Source: an uncultured Roseivirga sp. (lineage in GTDB: Bacteria > Bacteroidota > Bacteroidia > Cytophagales > Cyclobacteriaceae). Taken from it: DNA of 64,000 nucleotides. This document shows, in pieces, positions 53,349-61,687 of the stretch. Within the stretch, counting starts at the first letter, position 1. Each line of letters opens with the position of its first letter. The translations under genes and the position numbers were made by a program. The notes beneath the pieces were generated by a model. The model was not told the DNA's origin, made no database searches, and was given only the letters and a program-made list of their open reading frames with translations. The stretch is from positions 248,001 to 312,000 of the forward strand of contig CANLOY010000005.1 of assembly GCA_947493005.1 (NCBI GenBank), given 5' to 3'.

Positions 53349-55436
53349 CTAATAGCTACCATGATATTTTCGCATAAACCACTCGGTAGAAAGCAATAGA
53401 ATAAGAAGTACTAAAAGCCATGTATTATTGATGATGGGGCTAAGCCTTTCATTCGATCTTACCAATGGTTTAGGGTTGAGTGCTTCTAAAGCATCAATTG
53501 CTTGTTCCGATTCAGTAATGGAGAAAAATTGTCCGCCAGAATTATTCGAGATATTTCGCAAAAGTTGGAAATTCGCTGTTAAGTCAACATCTTCCAAGGC
53601 GAGTTTCTGAACAGCAAATGTTCCCGAAATGGATTCGAGTTGTCCGGCTAACCTTGTCGAAGCAGTGTAATTATAGACACCAGGTTTAAGGCCGTTAATT
53701 TTAAAGTTTTCGGATGGAGAGTTTACGTAATTGTACTCTACAGTTTCATTCTCAGAGTTAGTCAAATGCAGATCAATGTTATAGTCATAAACCCTTTCAA
53801 AAAGCTCGTTATACACTTCGCTGATAAACTCTACAGATTCGCTTTCAAAGTAGCTTTCTGCCGTAGTGTTTACTCTAAAGTTTCTTTTATCATCTTTGGT
53901 GGCCAGGTATTGAATCAGTTTGCCAAAGAGCTCATTAAACAAATCGGGTGTTTCGTAAAAACCACTTTCTTGGAGCTTCCATTTCCATATGCCACTACCC
54001 GATAATACTGCGGACTTTCTTTCATCACCATTGTAAATACTGAGCAAAGGCCTATTTGTTTCAACGCTACCAATTTTCTGATATAGGTAGATATTCGCAT
54101 TGTTTTTTAAAGTAAACTCTCCGTATGGAGCCCTAAGTGGTGGATAGTCAATGGCTCTGTTTAATAAAGATTCATCTACTGAAAAAAGTTCGAAATTTGG
54201 ATTCAGGTTGGCGCCCACCAGGTCTGACTGTCCAAAGTTCTGGTAACTAATCACAGGGTTTTTACTATTTATACTATTCAGAGATCCAGCTCCTGTTATA
54301 TACCATGTGTTTGTTTGATTTATTAAGTTGTTTAACCAAACAGGTAAGTCTGTTATGCCAGGAAGCTGATGCATTATTGCTAGGTCAAATGGCCCTTCCG
54401 GTATATCTGCCGTAATACCCTCAAGATAGACTTGCACCTCCGTACCATCTTTTGATTCTATAAGACTTTTCAAGGCTTTAACATCAGGATGAGGAGCGGC
54501 TGCAGCGATTAGCACCTTCTGTTTACTATCAACCGTTTCAATAAAAGCCCTTCGCGTATTGTTGACAACAGAGCTTTCCCCGTCTTTCGGAACAATCGAT
54601 ATTGAGTAGGTCTCAACTCCAAGGGTCTCCGTATCGAGTATAAATTCAAAACTGTTGACTTGTTGATCGCCTTTTATATTCAGGCTCTGAGATGTTACAA
54701 GTGTTCCCTTCTTTCTTACTTCAACTCGTACATCTTCTCCAACATAACCATTATTATAGATGTCAACTACTAGTGGAAACTGGTTGCCCTGATAAACCAC
54801 TTTATTATAGTTGATCCTTTTAATACTAAGGTCTCTTGAGGGGATGGTATCTCCAATACCAAGGCTGAAAACCGGGTAGTTAAGTGTAAGGAATTGCGGT
54901 GAGCTTCCGTAATTGTGTATACCATCACTGATTAGTATCGTTCCTGCAAGGTTTTGCTGTTCAAAATCTTGTCTTATTCCCTTGAGAAGACTGTGGAGAT
55001 TGGTGGCTTGCTGAGAAAATGTGATATCTGAAACATTATCATAATACTTTTCTGTGCCTCGAACTTTAACATCCACACCAGACCTTTCTAATTGGGTTGC
55101 GATAGTCTCAATTTGGGCTTTGATTGCAGGAAAGCTTGTAGAGTCATAAGCATCCGGAATAGAAGCTGAGTCATCGACAGCAAGGACTACTATTGGTTTT
55201 TCATCAAAAAAGTTGATTTGATTTAATAGTGGTCCAAGAAGCAAAAAGCAAATGAGCGTGATCAGTACAAATCTAAATCCGGTTAGTATTCTATTAGTGC
55301 TTTTCGACCATGGTGTTTTTTTACTATAAAGCAGATACGTAAAGGCTGCTCCTACTAAGAAACACAAAGGGATAAACCAGAGAGAAAACTCTGTTTGTAA
55401 ACTGAGTTTAGAAAAAAGAAAAGCTAGATTGAACAA
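53349..55436 (-). CDS. VWA-like membrane protein
   Basis: The 695-residue protein has two N-terminal membrane helices (about 16-34 and 48-66) and one at the C-terminus (WLLVLLILLLSTEWF). Between them lies a region starting VLAVDDSASIPDAY, like the DxSxS metal site of a von Willebrand A domain. Several beta-sandwich segments follow (VDIYNNGYVGEDVRVEVRKKG, FEFILDTETLG). The layout matches BatA-type or DUF4159-like large membrane proteins of Bacteroidota, here without the AAA ATPase partner. Function is unknown. It is followed by the TPR lipoprotein gene. Confidence 0.78.
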   Translation of the reverse strand: MFNLAFLFSKLSLQTEFSLWFIPLCFLVGAAFTYLLYSKKTPWSKSTNRILTGFRFVLITLICFLLLGPLLNQINFFDEKPIVVLAVDDSASIPDAYDSTSFPAIKAQIETIATQLERSGVDVKVRGTEKYYDNVSDITFSQQATNLHSLLKGIRQDFEQQNLAGTILISDGIHNYGSSPQFLTLNYPVFSLGIGDTIPSRDLSIKRINYNKVVYQGNQFPLVVDIYNNGYVGEDVRVEVRKKGTLVTSQSLNIKGDQQVNSFEFILDTETLGVETYSISIVPKDGESSVVNNTRRAFIETVDSKQKVLIAAAAPHPDVKALKSLIESKDGTEVQVYLEGITADIPEGPFDLAIMHQLPGITDLPVWLNNLINQTNTWYITGAGSLNSINSKNPVISYQNFGQSDLVGANLNPNFELFSVDESLLNRAIDYPPLRAPYGEFTLKNNANIYLYQKIGSVETNRPLLSIYNGDERKSAVLSGSGIWKWKLQESGFYETPDLFNELFGKLIQYLATKDDKRNFRVNTTAESYFESESVEFISEVYNELFERVYDYNIDLHLTNSENETVEYNYVNSPSENFKINGLKPGVYNYTASTRLAGQLESISGTFAVQKLALEDVDLTANFQLLRNISNNSGGQFFSITESEQAIDALEALNPKPLVRSNERLSPIINNTWLLVLLILLLSTEWFMRKYHGSY

Positions 55437-55541
55437 TGCGTGGATTTATGATTAGAATCGGTTAATGACATTATAACGCTATACTACGTAAATAAGCCAT
55501 CAACCGATTGAAAAATCATGTAGGATTTTGATAAATGGTGA

Positions 55542-56288
55542 CTAAGTCATCATTCCGCCATCTACAACCAAAGTTTGCCCAGTCATATAGGCAGACATAT
55601 CAGAGGCTAAAAAGACACATGTATTGGCAACATCTTCAGGAGTACCACCTCTTTTTAAAGGAATTGCATCTCTCCATCCCTGTACTGTTTTTTCATCAAG
55701 CGCATCCGTCATTTCAGTTTCAATAAACCCTGGAGCTACCGCATTAGATCTGATACCTCGTGAGCCGAGTTCCAGTGCTACTGATTTAGTGAATCCGATT
55801 ATTCCAGCCTTAGAAGCAGAGTAGTTGGCCTGTCCTGCATTTCCTTTAACTCCTACTACAGAAGTGATATTAATGATTGAGCCTGCACGCTGTTTCATCA
55901 TAGTTCGGGTAGCTGCTTTAACAGTGTTGAAGCATGACTTAAGGTTAACGTTGATCACTTCGTCCCACATTTCCTCAGTCATTCTCATAAGCAGGTTGTC
56001 TCTGGTGATACCGGCATTGTTTACGATTACATCCAAAGAACCAAATTCGGCTACTACATCGTTAACCAATTGTTCAGCAGCAGCAAACTCTGCGGCATTT
56101 GAGCGAAAACCTTTCACTTTAGTTCCAAATTGAGCAAGCTCGGTTTCCAGTGCCTGCCCTCTTTCAACACTTGAAAGGTAAGTAAAGGCCACATTTGCTC
56201 CTTGTTGTGCATATGCAGTTGCTATTGCTTTACCAATGCCTTTTGAAGCACCTGTTACTAAAGCAGTTTTTCCATCTAAAAGACCCAT
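55542..56288 (-). CDS. fabG: 3-oxoacyl-[acyl-carrier-protein] reductase
   Basis: The 248-residue SDR has the NADPH motif TGASKGIGKAIA, NNAGITRDNLLMRMTEEMW, the catalytic SVVGVKGNAGQANYSASKAG (Ser-Tyr-Lys), and RSNAVAPGFIETEMTDAL. This set and length is diagnostic of FabG, which reduces 3-oxoacyl-ACP in fatty-acid synthesis. Other fab genes are not adjacent. It is divergent from lpdA. Confidence 0.93.
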   Translation of the reverse strand: MGLLDGKTALVTGASKGIGKAIATAYAQQGANVAFTYLSSVERGQALETELAQFGTKVKGFRSNAAEFAAAEQLVNDVVAEFGSLDVIVNNAGITRDNLLMRMTEEMWDEVINVNLKSCFNTVKAATRTMMKQRAGSIINITSVVGVKGNAGQANYSASKAGIIGFTKSVALELGSRGIRSNAVAPGFIETEMTDALDEKTVQGWRDAIPLKRGGTPEDVANTCVFLASDMSAYMTGQTLVVDGGMMT

Positions 56289-56410
56289 ATATTTAATTTT
56301 GAAGTCAAAAATTTACGATTCAAATCCTGTTGAATCACAATCAAGTTTCAAATAAAACCAAAAGGATTAACTCATACAATTCTGGTATTTTTTTGTCATC
56401 GTATTTGGCT

Positions 56411-56418
56411 TAACTTTG
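56411..56418 (+). promoter_or_regulatory. -7 element of lpdA
   Basis: TAACTTTG matches TAnnTTTG exactly. A TTTG at 56392-56395 is 15 bases upstream, a shorter spacer than usual. The box ends 33 bases before the lpdA ATG. Confidence 0.5.
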
Positions 56419-56451
56419 CGGCTCTTCGAAACGAGAAAAACAAATAGATAT

Positions 56452-57846
56452 ATGGCAACGAAATACGATTTAATAGTCATTGGAAGTGGTCCTGGAGGTT
56501 ATGTGGCAGCTATCCGTGCATCTCAGTTGGGAATGAAGGTTGGTGTGGTTGAACGTTCTGAGTTAGGAGGAATTTGCCTTAACTGGGGATGTATTCCTAC
56601 CAAAGCACTTTTGAAAAGCGCTCAGGTTTTTCAGTATGTACAGCATGCTCAGGATTATGGAATTAAAATAGATGGGGCAGAGGCCGATTTCGATGGAATG
56701 GTAAAAAGAAGTCGAGATGTTGCTTCAGGAATGAGTAAAGGAATTCAGTTCTTATTTAAAAAGAACAAGATTGATCATATAGCTGGTTTTGGAAAACTGA
56801 AAACTGGTAAAAAGGTTGAGGTTACTGCTGAAGACGGAACCAAAACGGATTATTCAGCTGATCATATTATTGTAGCTACAGGAGGGCGCTCAAGAGAATT
56901 GCCAAACCTTCCTATTGATGGTAAAAAGATCATTGGTTATCGTGAAGCAATGGTGCTTGACAAGCAACCTGAGTCTATGGTGATTGTAGGTTCAGGGGCA
57001 ATAGGAGTAGAATTCGCTTATTTCTATAATTCAATTGGCACAAAAGTGACCATTGTTGAGTACATGGATCGAATTGTCCCTGTTGAAGACGAAGAAGTTT
57101 CTAAACAATTAGAAAGAACTTACAAGAAAGCCAAGATGAAAATCATGACTAACTCTGAAGTTACTTCTGTAGATACTAAAGGAACTAAGTGTAAGGTTCA
57201 TGTTAAGACCAAAAAAGGTGAAGAAGTACTCGAGACAGATGTTGTGCTTTCTGCAGTAGGTGTTTCTACAAACCTTGAAGGTATTGGTTTAGAAGATGTT
57301 GGCGTTGCTACCGATAAAGGTAAAGTGATTGTAGATGATTACTACAAAACAAATATTCCTGGAGTCTATGCTATTGGTGACATTGTTCATGGTCCGGCAT
57401 TAGCTCACGTTGCTTCTGCTGAAGGTATTATTTGTGTAGAAAAAATCGCTGGTGAGCATACTGAACCACTTGATTACAACAACATACCTGGATGTACTTA
57501 TTGCAGCCCTGAGATTGCTTCGGTTGGTTATACTGAAAAAGCAGCTAAAGAAGCCGGTTATGATGTGAAAGTAGGTAAATTCCCGTTCTCAGCATCTGGA
57601 AAAGCCAAAGCTGCAGGAGCAAGCGAGGGTTTTGTTAAAGTTGTGTTTGATGCTAAGTATGGGGAGTGGCTTGGTGCCCATATGATTGGTGCCAATGTTA
57701 CTGAGATGATTGCAGAAGTAGTTGCAGCGAGAAAGCTTGAAACTACAGGACATGAGATCATAAAAACAGTACACCCTCACCCAACTATGTCAGAAGCGGT
57801 AATGGAAGCAGCCGCAGCGGCATATGATGAAGTGATTCATTTGTAA
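56452..57846 (+). CDS. lpdA: Dihydrolipoyl dehydrogenase
   Basis: The ATG at 56452 (MATKYDLIVIGSGPGGYVAA) gives 464 residues, the usual length. It is the E3 flavoprotein of pyruvate or 2-oxoglutarate dehydrogenase complexes. Motifs are the FAD-binding GSGPGG, the redox cysteines in GGICLNWGCIPTKALL, the NAD-binding GSGAIGVEFA, and the catalytic His-Glu region HPHPTMSEAVMEAA at the C-terminus. An intrinsic terminator follows the stop codon. Confidence 0.96.
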   Translation: MATKYDLIVIGSGPGGYVAAIRASQLGMKVGVVERSELGGICLNWGCIPTKALLKSAQVFQYVQHAQDYGIKIDGAEADFDGMVKRSRDVASGMSKGIQFLFKKNKIDHIAGFGKLKTGKKVEVTAEDGTKTDYSADHIIVATGGRSRELPNLPIDGKKIIGYREAMVLDKQPESMVIVGSGAIGVEFAYFYNSIGTKVTIVEYMDRIVPVEDEEVSKQLERTYKKAKMKIMTNSEVTSVDTKGTKCKVHVKTKKGEEVLETDVVLSAVGVSTNLEGIGLEDVGVATDKGKVIVDDYYKTNIPGVYAIGDIVHGPALAHVASAEGIICVEKIAGEHTEPLDYNNIPGCTYCSPEIASVGYTEKAAKEAGYDVKVGKFPFSASGKAKAAGASEGFVKVVFDAKYGEWLGAHMIGANVTEMIAEVVAARKLETTGHEIIKTVHPHPTMSEAVMEAAAAAYDEVIHL

Positions 57847-57885
57847 TAAAATGTAAGCAGTCTTTATGACTGTTTGAAAAAACTG

Positions 57886-57910
57886 AAGCCTCGCATTGCG
57901 AGGCTTTTTT
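57886..57910 (+). terminator. Terminator of lpdA
   Basis: AAGCCTCGC and GCGAGGCTT form a 9-bp stem with an ATT loop followed by six Ts on the plus strand, 40 bases after the lpdA stop. Confidence 0.88.
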
Positions 57911-57985
57911 GTTGTCATAACTTCCCCTACTAGTGTAGTGAATGCCTGGCTTGAAATATTTGTGTTTCTAAACAGCTAAAACGAA

Positions 57986-58018
57986 AAAAGGCACCAAACA
58001 ACCTGCCTGGTACCTTTT
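57986..58018 (-). terminator. Hairpin with T-runs, probable minus-strand terminator
   Basis: AAAAGGCACCA pairs with TGGTACCTTTT through 11 bp with one G-U. On the minus strand TTTTTT follows directly (57989-57984). A terminator here would serve an otherwise unannotated minus-strand transcript, because lpdA already has its own. Confidence 0.55.
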
Positions 58019-58279
58019 CTTACAATCTAGGGCAAACTAGATTTGGATCAATTGCACTAACATAGTCGCAGGGTGCTGGTTTTTCGCTGCATTTACCTTG
58101 AAAAAAAGTTAAATTATTTTATAACTCTCTGAAAATCAGTTAGAAAATAATAGTCATTGTTTATCTATAATCTATATATCAGACCGCAAGAGTACTCGAA
58201 ATCCATATCAATGGGCAGTGTATTTTATCGAATTAAGTTTGTGAGTAGAGGCTTAGATTTTTTTGTTAATCTTTGCAGC

Positions 58280-58483
58280 ATGAACCCGAAACAAGAGAAC
58301 CTACTTTTCTGGATGGGGCTCGCCATGACAATTATAGGCGTGCTGGCAATCTATATTTTGGAAATTGAAATGTCTGAGATGGAGCTATACTTCTCAAAAA
58401 CCATATTATACCTCTCTGGCCTTGGTACTATATTTTTTGGATGGAGAAAAATAGATCATAAATTTCCAGGTAAGAAAAAGTAG
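58280..58483 (+). CDS. Small two-helix membrane protein
   Basis: The ATG at 58280 (MNPKQENLLFWMGLAMTIIG) gives 67 residues with two membrane helices (about 9-28 and 41-56) and a basic end (HKFPGKKK). The frame is open 41 codons upstream, but this start fits a membrane protein. A TAATCTTTG box just before the ATG would give an almost leaderless mRNA. It precedes the DUF2721 gene by 4 bases. Function is not known. Confidence 0.6.
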   Translation: MNPKQENLLFWMGLAMTIIGVLAIYILEIEMSEMELYFSKTILYLSGLGTIFFGWRKIDHKFPGKKK

Positions 58484-58487
58484 TATA

Positions 58488-58898
58488 ATGGAAATAGATA
58501 TCTCAACGCCTGCTTTACTGTTTCCAGCCATTACATTGCTGCTTCTGGCATTTACTAATCGCTTTGTGGCACTTGCCACTTTAGCTAGAGGCTTAAGACA
58601 GCGTTATAAAGACACACCGGAAATGGATGCTACAGTTTTGGGACAAATCAAGAACCTTAAAACTAGACTGTTGTTAATCCGAAATATGCAGGCGCTTGGG
58701 ATTGGTAGCTTCTTCTGTTGCGTACTTAGCATGGTCTTAATGTATTTATCCAGACAAGTAGTAGCAGAATATATATTTGGTGGAAGCCTTTTTCTATTGC
58801 TGGGTTCTCTGATTTTATCATTTATAGAGACTCAAATATCTACCCGAGCGCTAAATCTTGAACTTAGCGATTTGGAGTCCATTTCTTCCCAAAAGTAG
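58488..58898 (+). CDS. DUF2721 family membrane protein
   Basis: The 136-residue protein has three membrane helices (about 6-24, 66-88, 93-112). The pattern TPALLFPAITLLLLAFTNRFVALATLARGLRQRY with LKTRLLLIRNMQALGIGSFF fits DUF2721, a widespread family with no assigned role. It starts 4 bases after the 67-residue gene, so they are one operon. Confidence 0.8.
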   Translation: MEIDISTPALLFPAITLLLLAFTNRFVALATLARGLRQRYKDTPEMDATVLGQIKNLKTRLLLIRNMQALGIGSFFCCVLSMVLMYLSRQVVAEYIFGGSLFLLLGSLILSFIETQISTRALNLELSDLESISSQK

Positions 58899-59066
58899 TT
58901 TTTTTCAATATTAATCATCTGATTAACAACAGAATCTGGAGTTAAGAATGTCCGGAATTCTGAAGCTTTATGGCTGTTCAGTTCTAAACCTGGTCGATCC
59001 AAGTTAAACAACGCTAGTTTTTGAGTGAGACTAAACTTCTCCTAAAAAAGTTCGTGAATTATGTCA

Positions 59067-59092
59067 AAAAACTTGTCTAGACAAGTTTTTTG
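59067..59092. promoter_or_regulatory. 26-nt perfect palindrome, likely MarR operator
   Basis: AAAAAACTTGTCTAGACAAG and its complement form a perfect palindrome centred on CTAG, 30 bases before the MarR gene ATG. TATTTTCG (59097-59104) is a possible -7 box beside it. MarR proteins commonly bind such dyads over their own promoter and block transcription. Confidence 0.65.
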
Positions 59093-59122
59093 GTTTATTT
59101 TCGCATTGATTTACCACCAAAT

Positions 59123-59581
59123 ATGGATTTCGGTAAGGCTCTCTTTCATCTCAATAATAATTTAGGATATAACCTATATCGGGCGTACCTGCTTTTTCAC
59201 AGGGAACTGATTAGGGCACTCAAAGGATATCAAATTACTCCTGAACAGTGGCAGGTCCTTATTATTCTTTGGAACCACGGAAGTGTAACACCTACACAAA
59301 TCAGTAGTGTAACACTTCAGGATTTACCGTCTATCTCACGAATGATCGTGAGAATGGAAAAGAACGGATGGATAGAACGGGTTGTAAATGAGGAAGATGG
59401 TAGATCCTTTCATGTGGTGTTAACAGAGAAGGGAAGGAAGAGCAAAAACGAAATGATCATAAAGTTGGATAATCATTTTGCTGGTTACTTAAAAGAAGTG
59501 CCACGTGAGTTACATGATGAAATAAGAAGTGAGCTTCAAAGCTTAAGAAGCCACTTAGGAGATTACACACCCATAAAGTGA
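59123..59581 (+). CDS. MarR family transcriptional regulator
   Basis: The ATG at 59123 (MDFGKALFHLNNNLGYNLYR) gives 152 residues; a TTG 11 codons earlier is in frame. The winged HTH is at about 45-110 (ITPEQWQVLIILWNHGSVTPTQISSVTLQDLPSISRMIVRMEKNGWIERVV) with the wing around NEEDGRSFHVVLTEKGRK. It is a ligand-responsive repressor. The palindrome just upstream suggests autoregulation. The target may be the downstream GDPD operon, 167 bases away. Confidence 0.9.
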   Translation: MDFGKALFHLNNNLGYNLYRAYLLFHRELIRALKGYQITPEQWQVLIILWNHGSVTPTQISSVTLQDLPSISRMIVRMEKNGWIERVVNEEDGRSFHVVLTEKGRKSKNEMIIKLDNHFAGYLKEVPRELHDEIRSELQSLRSHLGDYTPIK

Positions 59582-59647
59582 CAGACGGTCCGGTCATTTA
59601 GGATGTTTGACATCAAATCTTCATATGTTTAGGTTAACTGGAGATTA

Positions 59648-59681
59648 CCGATGCGGTTGGACATAAGGTCTACCGCATCGG
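59648..59681. repeat. 10-bp inverted repeat between marR and GDPD gene
   Basis: CCGATGCGGT and ACCGCATCGG form a perfect 10-bp stem (59648-59657, 59672-59681) with a 14-base loop that can pair partly (GAC/GTC). It is GC-rich in an AT-rich gap and lacks a T-run, so it is either a rho-independent-like element without tract, a dyad operator or a repeat. Confidence 0.45.
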
Positions 59682-59748
59682 GAATGACTTTACTCAAGTT
59701 TCCTTTGCACATCGACTATTAGCCCCATATCTTCAAGTAAAAATCTCC

Positions 59749-60672
59749 ATGTCGGGCTACCATTCAATTTTCTATTTACTGCTCATATCATTATTCCTTG
59801 GTTGCAATGCCGAGAAGAAGGATTCCAATGGATCAACGTTTGTTAATATCCCCAAAGGAGAGGCAAAGCAATTCTATTCCTGGACAGCAGACAGAGTACC
59901 AATGGTAAGTGCGCATAGGGGAGGGCCTTATCCTGGTTATCCTGAGAATGCAATTGCCACATTTGATTACATACTGGAATTTACACCTGCAGTGATAGAA
60001 TGCGACATTGAAATGACCTCAGATTCAGTGTTAGTGATGATGCATGACAATACACTTGACCGAACAACTAATGGTAGTGGGATAGTTAGAAATTTTACCT
60101 GGGCAGAGTTAAAAAAGCTCAAGTTGAAGGACAATGATGGCGAGTTAACGGAAGAGCGTATCCCAACTCTCAAAGAAGTGTTAAGCTGGACTGTTGGCAA
60201 AACATTGCTGACACTTGATGTGAAGAAGGGAGTACCGTTTGAAAGAGTCATTGATTTGGTTAAGGAAACAAAGTCAGGTGATTATGCGGCAATCATCACC
60301 TATAGTGCTAATGATGCACAAAAGGTCTATCAACTGGATTCTACATTGATGATTTCTGTTGGAATAGGAAATATGAAAGCTTATGAAGCACATGCGAGCC
60401 TTGGAATTCCTGATGAGAATATGATCGCCTTTACCGGTGTTAAAGAACCTGAACCTTCTTTGTACAAGTTCCTGCACAGCAAGGGCATTTATGCTATTTT
60501 AGGCGTCTTGGGGAATCTGGATAAAAAAGCTGTTGCAAAGGGTGATGATCTATATGCACAATTAGTGGAAAGAGGGGCTGATATTCTTGCAACTGATCGA
60601 CCGATTGAAGCGGCAAAGGCTATCGAAGACTTGATGCCCGAGAGAAGTTCTAAATCTAAATATTTCAAATGA
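59749..60672 (+). CDS. Glycerophosphodiester phosphodiesterase lipoprotein
   Basis: The 307-residue lipoprotein has a signal with lipobox LFLGC and the GDPD catalytic pattern SAHRGGPYPGYPENAIATFDYIL, IECDIEMTSDSVLVMMHDNTLDRTTNG (His, Glu, Asp, His). It should cleave glycerophosphodiesters to glycerol-3-phosphate and an alcohol outside the cytoplasm. The start codon ATG at 59749 gives a hydrophobic signal of normal length. It overlaps the threonine aldolase gene by 4 bases. Confidence 0.9.
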   Translation: MSGYHSIFYLLLISLFLGCNAEKKDSNGSTFVNIPKGEAKQFYSWTADRVPMVSAHRGGPYPGYPENAIATFDYILEFTPAVIECDIEMTSDSVLVMMHDNTLDRTTNGSGIVRNFTWAELKKLKLKDNDGELTEERIPTLKEVLSWTVGKTLLTLDVKKGVPFERVIDLVKETKSGDYAAIITYSANDAQKVYQLDSTLMISVGIGNMKAYEAHASLGIPDENMIAFTGVKEPEPSLYKFLHSKGIYAILGVLGNLDKKAVAKGDDLYAQLVERGADILATDRPIEAAKAIEDLMPERSSKSKYFK

Positions 60673-61685
60673 GAGTCGATTTAAGAAGTGATACCCTGAC
60701 AAAGCCTACACCTGGTATGTTGGAGGCCATGATGACAGCTGAGGTAGGAGATGACATGTTTGGTGAAGATCCGACAGTTACCGCTTTGGAAAAGAAAGCT
60801 GCAGATATGTTTGGAATGGATGCTGCGCTTTATTGTGCATCCGGTACTATGACCAATCAAATCGGTATTCGTTTGCATACAACACTTCAGGATGAGGTTA
60901 TCTGTCATAAGCACTCTCATATTTATTTGTATGAAAGTGGTGGATTGATGTCAAACTCAGGAGTATCTGTTCGTTTACTCGAAGGAGAGAGGGGGTTGAT
61001 TACAGCTGAAGATGTAAAGGCGGCAATTCAACCTGATGATATTCATGCACCCGTTTCAAAGGTTGTTTCGCTAGAAAATACAATGAACAAAGGAGGGGGG
61101 AGCTGTTACGACTTTGAAGAAATATGGGCTATTCGTGAAACTTGTCATGAGCATGGCCTGGCTTTGCACCTTGATGGAGCAAGGTTATTTAATGCGTTGG
61201 TAGCGACAGGTCAGAAGGCTAAAACCTATGGAGAAGTTTTCGATACAATTTCTATCTGTCTTTCTAAAGGCCTGGGTGCTCCAGTAGGGTCTTTGCTGCT
61301 TGGAGGACACAGTGATATTAAAAGAGCCAAGAGAATAAGGAAAGTAATGGGAGGGGCATGGAGACAAGCAGGGTATATTGCAGCAGCGGGCAGCTATGCT
61401 TTGGATCATCATGTTAACAGATTGGCAGAAGATCATCAAAGGGCCAAAGATATTGCTGGTGTTTTACAGTCTCTTGCCTATGTTGAAGAGGTTTATCCGT
61501 GTGAAACGAATATCTTGATTTTCAAACTATCAGAAAAATATACGAATGAGGTCTTTTTGAAGAAGCTTGCTGAAAATGATATTCATGCTTTTGGATTTGG
61601 ACCTCAACTAATCCGTTTTGTTACCCATTATGATTTTAACAATGATCATATGGAGCAACTTATCTCAACCCTGAAAAGCCTTTAA
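60669..61685 (+). CDS. ltaE: Low-specificity L-threonine aldolase
   Basis: The 338-residue PLP enzyme cleaves L-threonine or allo-threonine to glycine and acetaldehyde. Motifs are DLRSDTLTKPTPGM, GDDMFGEDPTV, LENTMNKGGGSCYD, LHLDGARLFNA and the PLP lysine in SICLSKGLGAPVGSLLLGG. Length is normal. It overlaps the GDPD gene by 4 bases (ATGA) and is followed after 2 bases by the lactonase gene, making a three-gene operon. Confidence 0.94.
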   Translation: MRVDLRSDTLTKPTPGMLEAMMTAEVGDDMFGEDPTVTALEKKAADMFGMDAALYCASGTMTNQIGIRLHTTLQDEVICHKHSHIYLYESGGLMSNSGVSVRLLEGERGLITAEDVKAAIQPDDIHAPVSKVVSLENTMNKGGGSCYDFEEIWAIRETCHEHGLALHLDGARLFNALVATGQKAKTYGEVFDTISICLSKGLGAPVGSLLLGGHSDIKRAKRIRKVMGGAWRQAGYIAAAGSYALDHHVNRLAEDHQRAKDIAGVLQSLAYVEEVYPCETNILIFKLSEKYTNEVFLKKLAENDIHAFGFGPQLIRFVTHYDFNNDHMEQLISTLKSL

Positions 61686-61687
61686 AA

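Larger units (their letters stand above)
57847..58279. other. 433-bp intergenic region with two hairpins and a minus-strand orphan ORF
   Basis: No annotated gene lies here. It holds the lpdA terminator (57886-57910), a second hairpin with T-runs on both strands (57986-58018), and on the minus strand a Cys-containing open stretch ending TAA at 58020-58022. The stretch lacks an ATG in frame. The rest shows nothing recognisable. Confidence 0.6.
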
